Part shown: piece after piece, positions 1-4,155 of the stretch
Numbering within the stretch: the stretch's first letter is position 1
How the letters are laid out: each line of letters starts with the position of its first letter
Assembly: GCA_947623765.1 (NCBI GenBank)
Contig: CANQIG010000123.1
Coordinates: 1 to 6,209, forward strand
Source: an uncultured Clostridia bacterium
Lineage (GTDB): Bacteria > Bacillota > Clostridia > Oscillospirales > Acutalibacteraceae
DNA: 6,209 nt
Direction: 5' to 3'
Translations under genes and position numbers: made by a program
The notes under the pieces: generated by a model
What the model saw: only the letters and a program-made list of their open reading frames with translations
Database searches by the model: none
What the model was told of the DNA's origin: nothing

Positions 1-597
1 ACGACGCTCTCGATCTACAACCCCGTCGGCTCCGTCCCGAAGACCGGCTCCATGGGCATCCCCTCCCCGCTCTACGACGTCGACCTCATCCTGCCGGACG
101 GCACGCCCGCGCCCGTCGGCGAGACCGGCGAGATCGTCATCCGCACCGACAAAAAAGTCCCGTGCGGCCTCTTCATGGGCTATTTCCGCAACCCGGAGAA
201 GTCCAAGGAGGCGTGGGACAACGGCGTCTACCACACCGGCGACACCGCGTGGCGCGATGAGGACGGCTACTTCTGGTACGTCGGCCGCACCGACGACGTG
301 ATCAAATCCTCCGGCTACCGCATCGGGCCGTTCGAGATCGAATCCGTCATCATGGAGCTGCCCTATGTCCTCGAGTGCGCCGTCACCGCCGCGCCCGACC
401 CGATCCGCGGGCAGGTCGTCAAGGCGACCGTCGTCCTCACGAAGGGCACCGAGGGCACCGACGCGCTCAAGAAGGAGATCCAGAACTACGTCAAGACGAA
501 CACCGCGCCGTACAAGTACCCGCGCATCGTCGAGTTCCGCGACGAGCTCCCGAAGACCATCTCCGGCAAGATCCGCCGCGTCGAACTCAAGGGCTAA
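1..597 (+). CDS. AMP-forming acyl-CoA synthetase (acetyl/medium-chain type), 3' end only
   Basis: The window opens inside this gene; 198 codons are visible before TAA at 595-597. The family activates a carboxylic acid with ATP to an acyl-adenylate and then transfers the acyl group to CoA in the cytoplasm. Seen directly: the YHTGD motif (visible residues 77-81), the hinge GRTDDVIKSSGYRIGPFEIE (visible residues 95-114) that starts the mobile C-terminal domain, and the closing PKTISGKIRR motif, whose SGK lysine (codon 568-570) is the adenylation lysine of the family. The C-terminal domain is complete and undamaged. The substrate pocket lies upstream of the window, so acetate, propionate or medium-chain substrates cannot be told apart; the sequence resembles the acetyl-CoA synthetase-like/MACS group of anaerobic Firmicutes. 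A 12-bp hairpin begins directly after the stop codon. Confidence 0.9.
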   Translation, partial: TTLSIYNPVGSVPKTGSMGIPSPLYDVDLILPDGTPAPVGETGEIVIRTDKKVPCGLFMGYFRNPEKSKEAWDNGVYHTGDTAWRDEDGYFWYVGRTDDVIKSSGYRIGPFEIESVIMELPYVLECAVTAAPDPIRGQVVKATVVLTKGTEGTDALKKEIQNYVKTNTAPYKYPRIVEFRDELPKTISGKIRRVELKG

Positions 598-624
598 CCA
601 ACCTTTTCTGGAAGAAAAGGTTGG
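598..624. repeat. 12-bp perfect hairpin directly after the synthetase stop
   Basis: Arms 598-609 and 613-624 are perfect inverted repeats with a GGA loop. The hairpin abuts the TAA stop and could end synthetase transcription, but no clear T-run follows (ACCAAAAGACTTTT). A hairpin of the same style (1174-1197) closes the gene-free stretch. Read in the opposite orientation, that one is also followed by AAAGACTT, so the two act like inverted ends of one repeat unit. Confidence 0.6.
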
Positions 625-956
625 ACCAAAAGACTTTTGCGTCGCGTCGTCGTTCGCTTCGCGAACTTCGCCGGGGGAGACGGGAAACGCAGCCCCGCGT
701 TTTTCGGCGCAGTGGAACTGATTTGCTTGCCTCTGCTCGCCGGGAGCTGGCAAAGGGCGAACGAACCGGGCTCTGCCTGCGCGCCAAAGGTGCTGTGCAA
801 AACGTGGGCTTTCTCCGGCTCGCCGCAAGCCTCCGGGTAGCAACGGCAAAAGTTTCGCCCGCCTTTTTAAAGGCGGCGGGGGTCGAGGGGGCGGAGCCCC
901 TCGGCGCGGCTCGCAAGCCGCGAAACCTTTATACTCCGAAAGCGCAGGAGGGTCGC

Positions 957-1035
957 CGTAATCGTCCCCGCAGGGGACGATTACGCGGAAGGGAACCCTC
1001 GCCGGGGGTTCCCTTTCGGGCGTCAACGACGCCCG
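957..1035. repeat. Three tandem perfect hairpins
   Basis: Three hairpins sit in 79 bases with spacers of three bases and one base. The first has a 13-bp stem (957-969/973-985, loop GCA), the second a 10-bp stem (989-998/1006-1015), the third an 8-bp stem (1017-1024/1028-1035, loop AAC). All stems are fully Watson-Crick. They are strand-symmetric and lack T-runs, which fits a REP/BIME-like repeat better than a terminator. Confidence 0.6.
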
Positions 1036-1173
1036 ACGAAAGCCCACCTCCTACACTGCACCACGCACGAACACGAAACCCGCAGCCTCTCGCGCCGCAG
1101 GCGAAGCCCCCGATGGAGCGGCACACTTCAAAACTCCACCCCGCCCCCGGTCGAGACACGTCGAAGTCTTTCG

Positions 1174-1197
1174 CGAGCCTTTCTTCAGAAAGGCTCG
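1174..1197. repeat. 11-bp hairpin just ahead of the acetyltransferase RBS
   Basis: Arms 1174-1184 and 1187-1197 are perfect inverted repeats around a two-base centre, so the top pairs probably open. The hairpin ends six bases before the AGGAGG of the next gene. It may only be the right end of the repeat block, or it may affect ribosome access. It lacks a T-run and is not a good terminator. Confidence 0.5.
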
Positions 1198-1213
1198 ACC
1201 TTAGGAGGACACT

Positions 1214-1762
1214 ATGATCTTTGAACCGAAAACCGTAATGCTGCGGGACGGCCGGGAGGCGGTCCTGCAAACGCCGGAGGTCTCCGACGCCGAGGGGATG
1301 CTGCGCTTCATCCGCACGGCGTGCGGCGAGACGGATTTTCTCGCGCGCACCGCCGCGGAGTGGGACGGCGTTTCGGTCGAACAGGAGACGAAGTGGGTGG
1401 AGAACATCCGCTCCGCGGCGAATCACCTCGCGATCGCGTGCTTCGTCGACGGCGAGATCGCCGGGAACGCCGAGATCTCGTTCTTTCCGGGCGTGAAGAC
1501 GCGCCACCGGGCGAGCCTTGCGATCGCGCTCCTGCGGGAATACTGGGGGCTCGGCATCGGTACGGCGCTCTTTACGGAGCTGCTCGCCGCGGCGCAGGCC
1601 AGCGGCACCCAGATCGTGGAGCTCGAATATATTTCCGGCAACGACCGCGCAAAGCGCCTCTACGAGAAATTCGGCTTCCGGGACGTCTCCGTCCGGCCGG
1701 ACGCGTACCGCCTCCCCGACGGGACGTACCGGGACGAGATCTATATGCAAAAACGGCTCTGA
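1214..1762 (+). CDS. GNAT-family N-acetyltransferase
   Basis: The product is 182 residues, a normal single-domain GNAT length. GNAT enzymes move an acetyl group from acetyl-CoA to an amine of a small molecule or protein in the cytoplasm. The acetyl-CoA-binding motif A is visible as LREYWGLGIGTAL (residues 107-119), following beta strand 4 (SLAIA, 101-105). Motif B is at NDRAKRLYEKFGF (143-155), and the conserved Asn143 and Tyr150 of the family are present. The ATG at 1214 is chosen because AGGAGG (1203-1208) lies five bases upstream. The substrate is not recognisable; the protein resembles a broad clostridial GNAT group, not a named resistance enzyme. No clear promoter is seen in the hairpin-rich sequence upstream. 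A strong terminator follows nine bases after the stop. Confidence 0.88.
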   Translation: MIFEPKTVMLRDGREAVLQTPEVSDAEGMLRFIRTACGETDFLARTAAEWDGVSVEQETKWVENIRSAANHLAIACFVDGEIAGNAEISFFPGVKTRHRASLAIALLREYWGLGIGTALFTELLAAAQASGTQIVELEYISGNDRAKRLYEKFGFRDVSVRPDAYRLPDGTYRDEIYMQKRL

Positions 1763-1770
1763 GAATGTCG

Positions 1771-1814
1771 AGATCCCGGCGCGGCCAAAACGGCCGCGCC
1801 GGGATCTGCTTTCT
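1771..1814 (+). terminator. Rho-independent terminator of the acetyltransferase gene
   Basis: A 16-bp perfect GC-rich stem (1771-1786/1792-1807) with an AAAAC loop is followed by GCTTTCTATCTATT. It lies between convergent genes. On the minus strand no T-run follows, so it serves mainly the plus-strand gene, though the strong stem may also slow transcription arriving from the reductase side. Confidence 0.85.
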
Positions 1815-1835
1815 ATCTATTATATAACGATAATT

Positions 1836-1850
1836 GCGCGTTCCTCGCGC
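1836..1850 (-). terminator. Possible weak terminator after the aldo/keto reductase
   Basis: A 5-bp GC stem (1836-1840/1846-1850) lies 11 bases past the reductase stop. On the minus strand it is followed by the AT-rich AATTATCGTTATAT. The stem is short, so this is tentative; the larger hairpin at 1771-1807 may do the real work. Confidence 0.3.
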
Positions 1851-1861
1851 CTCCGCCTTTG

Positions 1862-3013
1862 TCAGCACCCGAAGAGCGCGGCGGCCTTTTCCATCCGCTC
1901 CGCGATCGGCACGCCGAACGGGCAGCGCGGCTCGCATTCCCGGCAGCCGATGCAGTCCGAGGCGTGGCCGTCGAGCAGCTGATAGTGGGACCGTACCGTC
2001 GCCGGGACCTCCGGCTGCATCGAGGCGAGGTCGTAATACTTGTTGATCATGGCGATGTCCAGCCCGGCGGCGCAGGGGCGGCAGTGCCCGCAGTACGTAC
2101 ATTCTCCCCGGCTGGCGTGGGCGGGCGCGTTCGCGAGGACGGACGCGTAGTCCTTCTCCTCCTCCGGCGCGGTCTCATAGCGCAAGGCCTCGTCGACCTG
2201 CGCTTTCGTGTCGTACCCGCAGAGGATCGATGACACGCCGGGCCGCGTGAGGCAGTAGTGGATGCACTGCAGCGGCGTGAGCGCGACGCCGAACGGCGAG
2301 CGCTTTTCATCGAACAGCCGGCCCCCGGCGAAGCCCTTCATCACGGTGATCCCGACGTTGTTTTCCTCGCAGACGCGGTACAGCGCCGCGCGCTCGGGGT
2401 CGATGCCGGAGAGCCCCTCGTCGTAGCGGTACCCCTCGGTGAGCAGGTCGTCCAGCTTTTCGCCCGAAGGGAGCATATCGAACGCGGGATTGACGCTGAA
2501 CAGGATCATCTCGACGATCCCCGACTCCACGACCGCCTTCGCGACCTTCGGGTTGTGGGAGCTCGCGCCGATGTGCCGGATCACGCCCTTCGCCTTCATT
2601 TCGAGCACGTAGTCGAGGAACGCGGAGTGCTGCAGGCTCTCCCAGTCCTCCTCGGTATCCACATAGTGGATCATGCCGATGTCGATGTAATCCGTCTGCA
2701 GCCGCCGGAGCAGGTCCTCAAACGCGGGCTTCACGAATTTCATGTCCCGCGTGCGCACATACTGTCCGTCCTGCCAGGTGGAGCCGAAATGCCCCTGCAC
2801 GATCCAATGCTCCCGGTTCCCGCGCATCGCCTTGCCGAGGATGTCCCGGGACTTCGGGTCGGGCATCCAGCAGTCGATGATGTTGATCCCCTGCTCGCCC
2901 GCGTAGCGCATCAGCGCCACGGACTCGTCCTCCGGGTGGCGTTCCAGCCATTCCCCGCCGAACCCGATCTCGCTCACGAGCAGCCCTGTTTTTCCGAGCA
3001 GTCTTCTGTTCAT
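1862..3013 (-). CDS. Aldo/keto reductase with C-terminal 2x[4Fe-4S] ferredoxin domain
   Basis: The product is 383 residues: an AKR (beta/alpha)8 barrel at about 1-300 and a dicluster ferredoxin tail at about 300-375. The N-terminus MNRRLLGKTGLLVSEIGFGG is typical of AKRs. The tail carries C305-x2-C308-x2-C311-x2-C314 and C354-x2-C357-x2-C360-x3-C364-P, enough ligands for two [4Fe-4S] clusters. Such proteins are common in anaerobic Clostridia and are thought to couple NAD(P)H- or ferredoxin-linked electron transfer to a carbonyl substrate, which is unknown here. Of the AKR catalytic tetrad, Asp47 and His116 are in place, but the Tyr position (six into DCWMPDPKSR) holds Asp52 and the Lys site lies in IVQGHFG (71-77), which has no lysine. 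The ATG at 3013 has GGAGGG (complement of 3020-3025) six bases upstream. Only 47 bases separate it from a hairpin and a tRNA remnant, and no promoter of its own is evident there. Confidence 0.9.
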   Translation of the reverse strand: MNRRLLGKTGLLVSEIGFGGEWLERHPEDESVALMRYAGEQGINIIDCWMPDPKSRDILGKAMRGNREHWIVQGHFGSTWQDGQYVRTRDMKFVKPAFEDLLRRLQTDYIDIGMIHYVDTEEDWESLQHSAFLDYVLEMKAKGVIRHIGASSHNPKVAKAVVESGIVEMILFSVNPAFDMLPSGEKLDDLLTEGYRYDEGLSGIDPERAALYRVCEENNVGITVMKGFAGGRLFDEKRSPFGVALTPLQCIHYCLTRPGVSSILCGYDTKAQVDEALRYETAPEEEKDYASVLANAPAHASRGECTYCGHCRPCAAGLDIAMINKYYDLASMQPEVPATVRSHYQLLDGHASDCIGCRECEPRCPFGVPIAERMEKAAALFGC

Positions 3014-3054
3014 GTTCTTCCCTCCGTGTGTTTTTGTTTCTCTGCAGCCTTTTT

Positions 3055-3088
3055 CGCAAAGCGGCGGGACCCCGCAGGGCCCCGCCGC
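3055..3088 (-). terminator. GC-rich hairpin downstream of the tRNA-Arg 3' end
   Basis: Arms 3061-3068 and 3081-3088 form an 8-bp GC stem, with an inner CCC/GGG pairing (3071-3073/3077-3079). On the minus strand TTTGCG follows, so the T-run is short. The position, four bases past the CCA end, fits a tRNA terminator. It also separates the reductase from anything transcribed leftward out of the element. Confidence 0.55.
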
Positions 3089-3092
3089 AGCA

Positions 3093-3137
3093 TGGCGCCC
3101 ATGGGGGGAATCGAACCTCTGGCCTACCGCTTAGGAG
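3093..3137 (-). tRNA. 3' fragment of tRNA-Arg(CCT); presumed attachment site of the element
   Basis: Read on the minus strand, this holds an anticodon loop CTCCTAA (3131-3137) with anticodon CCT (3133-3135), the 3' anticodon arm GCGGT, a five-base variable region, a T-loop TTCGATT, a seven-base acceptor 3' arm CATGGGC, discriminator G and an encoded CCA (3093-3095). The 5' half is missing: the bases beyond the loop (GAAAA) cannot pair with GCGGT, and no D-arm or 5' acceptor follows. The T-stem (AGAGG against CCCCC) would have two A-C mismatches, consistent with drift in an unused copy. Tyrosine recombinases commonly cross over in the anticodon loop or T-loop and leave such a fragment at the far end of the insert. 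The break coincides with the change in base composition. Confidence 0.75.
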
Positions 3138-3269
3138 TTTTCCCCAGATGAAAAAGCCCTTTACCTTCCGTTCCCGGCAGATGCCCGATTTTCCTAGCTT
3201 TTTTAAAATTTTATACGGATTCTATCCTTTTCTGTACCGTCCCGTTTTAACCTGTTTTCGTGTGTTGGT

Positions 3270-3288
3270 TTTGCAAGTAACTTGCAAA
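3270..3288. repeat. Operator-like palindrome TTGCAAG-TAA-CTTGCAA
   Basis: An 8-bp perfect inverted repeat (3270-3277/3281-3288) with a three-base centre. The half-site TGCAAG recurs, again inverted, at 3578-3583/3590-3595. Two inverted copies of one half-site at the end of an integrative element suggest sites for a DNA-binding protein (regulator, excisionase or integrase arm sites). A hairpin role in RNA is the alternative. Confidence 0.4.
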
Positions 3289-3458
3289 GAGTAAAAAAAG
3301 GGGGAACACTGATTCAAATCCGATGGCGCATATTCCCTTATGAGAACCGCTAGTATTGAGAAATCATAGAGTGTGTTTCTGTTCATGAACAACTTTCGTG
3401 TTCGCGCAATGAGCGAACGGAATCTCCATGTGCAGCCAAAATCAAATATCAAATTCCG

Positions 3459-3504
3459 AGGGAATGAGTTCGATAACAGTTAACGGGCTCATTCCCTTTC
3501 TTTT
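3459..3504 (+). terminator. Terminator-like hairpin with T-rich tail
   Basis: A 10-bp stem (3459-3468/3488-3497), with a 19-base loop, is followed on the plus strand by TTTCTTTTT (3497-3505). It would stop rightward transcripts entering from the chromosome or from a lost gene. No gene ends just before it. On the minus strand the tail is poorer in T. Confidence 0.6.
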
Positions 3505-3553
3505 TGCAGAAAACCTTCAATGTTGATAATCCAGACAAGGTTCGCACACACCT

Positions 3554-3582
3554 AGTATAGCATGGATTTTCGTTTTCTGCAA
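3554..3582 (-). promoter_or_regulatory. Minus-strand promoter with extended -10
   Basis: Read leftward: TTGCAG (complement of 3577-3582), 17 bases, then TGC-TATACT (-10 at 3554-3559). The -35 is weak (three of six), but spacing and the extended -10 are good. The -35 overlaps the inverted TGCAAG repeat at 3578-3595, so a repressor site is plausible. No gene lies directly downstream; the transcript would run toward the tRNA remnant and the reductase gene. Confidence 0.4.
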
Positions 3583-3595
3583 GTGCGTCCTTGCA
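3578..3595. repeat. Second inverted TGCAAG repeat, over a -35 element
   Basis: TGCAAG (3578-3583) and CTTGCA (3590-3595) are separated by six bases. The half-site is the same as in the palindrome at 3270-3288. Its overlap with the predicted minus-strand -35 (3577-3582) suggests an operator. Confidence 0.35.
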
Positions 3596-3786
3596 AGCTT
3601 ACCTTTTCCTGATAAAGCACCTCGCGCAAAGCGCCTATCTTTATGTACATATTAGGTCGTCAGTTGTTTCGCAGAAAAATAATTTTGAACCTTTTGTGAA
3701 CGCGGTTGAATTTTCGCCTCAAAATTCGGAATAAGTGAGAAGCTTTCTCCTTTGATTCATCTTCTCGCTGAACCACGAAAACTGAA

Positions 3787-4040
3787 TATCATTCTTCTAG
3801 TACGTTACTTGTATGGAGAGCCTCACCTCAGGTACGCCATGATTCCCGAGCGGGAGGAGCGATAATTCCTTGTAGGCATAAACTAGGCTGCTCCTAGTAC
3901 GGCGACAACCCATACAAGGGATAATGATACTTCTCTACGGAGCTGGCGGAGAACCCGGCAGGGGTGAGATTCCCATGAACCTGTCTCGCAAACAGGTGCT
4001 GGAAGATTTCCCATAAGGACCTGAACTGTGCAGGGGGGTC
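3787..4040 (+). ncRNA. Candidate structured leader RNA upstream of the parA fusion
   Basis: This stretch does not code for a convincing protein but can form a set of mutually compatible helices. Long-range pairings 3787-3793/3923-3929 and 3808-3816/3910-3918 enclose 3835-3838/3901-3904, 3855-3860/3890-3895 and a small hairpin TCCC/GGGA (3844-3847/3852-3855). A second domain has 3931-3935/3949-3953, then 3955-3959/3998-4002 (one G-T pair) closing two hairpins, one with a 6-bp stem and seven-base loop (3979-3984/3992-3997). A further hairpin with a seven-base loop lies at 4020-4023/4031-4034. The spacing and number of helices look like a structured RNA about 250 bases long, such as a 5' leader. 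I do not recognise it as a riboswitch, T-box, tmRNA, RNase P RNA or group II intron core. The folding was done by eye. Confidence 0.4.
3975..4016 (+). CDS. Possible 13-residue leader peptide
   Basis: ATG at 3975 opens MNLSRKQVLEDFP and stops with TAA at 4014-4016. AGGGGTGAG (3960-3968) lies at a workable distance upstream. The ORF spans the seven-base-loop hairpin in the middle of the candidate structured leader, so translation would disturb that fold, as in leader-peptide attenuators. It could equally be chance or the remnant start of a lost gene. Low confidence. Confidence 0.22.
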   Translation: MNLSRKQVLEDFP

Positions 4041-4060
4041 GAGGACAAATACTGCATTTA

Positions 4061-4100
4061 TTCTCCCGTATCAGGGATAAAGGTTTTATCTACGGGAGGA
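4061..4100 (+). promoter_or_regulatory. Long leader hairpin before the parA fusion
   Basis: CTCCCGTA (4063-4070) pairs with TACGGGAG (4091-4098). Inside it GATAAA (4076-4081) pairs with TTTATC (4085-4090), leaving a five-base bulge. No T-run follows, so it is not a classical terminator. It ends 42 bases before the RBS and may be the last helix of the leader RNA. Confidence 0.45.
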
Positions 4101-4155
4101 AGTACATAGCTGTATATCCACAGTTATGAATCTTCTTTGGAAAGGAGGACAGCCT

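Larger units (their letters stand above)
598..1200. repeat. Gene-free 600-bp hairpin-rich intergenic block
   Basis: No ORF here has a ribosome binding site, domain or credible composition; the long open frames crossing it look like by-products of high GC. Instead there is a row of perfect or near-perfect hairpins: 598-609/613-624, 652-657/661-666, 859-866/869-876, 884-890/897-903, 905-911/916-922, 957-969/973-985, 989-998/1006-1015, 1017-1024/1028-1035 and 1174-1184/1187-1197. AGGAGG (946-951) can pair with CCTCCT (1047-1052) to close the three central hairpins into one branched unit. The hairpins at the two ends share a flanking AAAGACTT in inverted orientation. I infer a family of dispersed palindromic intergenic repeats; whether it moves, is transcribed or only terminates transcription cannot be seen here. 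Confidence 0.5.
3138..3780. other. Gene-free left end of the element
   Basis: No credible gene is visible in 640 bases. A 48-codon plus-strand frame (ATG at 3148 to TAA at 3294) and a 76-codon minus-strand frame starting with TTG (3452 to 3222) lack good ribosome binding sites and recognisable motifs. The stretch holds small palindromes (3270-3288, 3381-3390, 3400-3418, 3624-3634, 3643-3650), a terminator and a minus-strand promoter, listed separately. It may contain attachment or regulatory sites, or the remains of deleted end genes. Confidence 0.5.

Noticed and set aside
930..935. TATACT as -10 of an acetyltransferase promoter
   Set aside because: No -35 at proper distance (the site falls in a hairpin), and it would imply a leader of about 280 bases through several strong hairpins.
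598..1213. CRISPR array or tandem direct repeats in the hairpin block
   Set aside because: The palindromes differ from each other in sequence and spacing; no repeated unit with unique spacers.
375..1217. Long plus-strand open frame (280 codons) from inside the synthetase gene through the hairpin block
   Set aside because: Arg/Pro-rich, no RBS, overlaps the synthetase out of frame and then runs through palindromes; a by-product of high GC.
929..1750. Minus-strand open frame (273 codons) opposite the acetyltransferase
   Set aside because: It mirrors a well-supported GNAT gene with motifs and an RBS, and its own translation has no recognisable domain.
2258..3151. Plus-strand open frame (297 codons) opposite the aldo/keto reductase
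   Set aside because: It is the antisense of a clear AKR-ferredoxin gene and even runs into the tRNA remnant.
3222..3452. Minus-strand 76-codon frame at the element end as a gene (for example an excisionase)
   Set aside because: It starts with TTG without an RBS, has no helix-turn-helix or other motif, and ends in low-complexity basic residues.
3787..4040. Group II intron, T-box or known riboswitch in the leader
   Set aside because: No domain V, T-box sequence or ligand-core motif could be recognised; left as an unclassified candidate RNA.
4114..4122. DnaA-box-like ATATCCACA before the parA fusion, possible replication origin
   Set aside because: A single copy one base off consensus, with no cluster, iterons or Rep gene nearby.
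4126..4155. Upstream in-frame ATG giving ten more residues to the ParA fusion
   Set aside because: It would place the AAAGGAGG site inside the coding sequence, and it has no RBS of its own at a workable distance.
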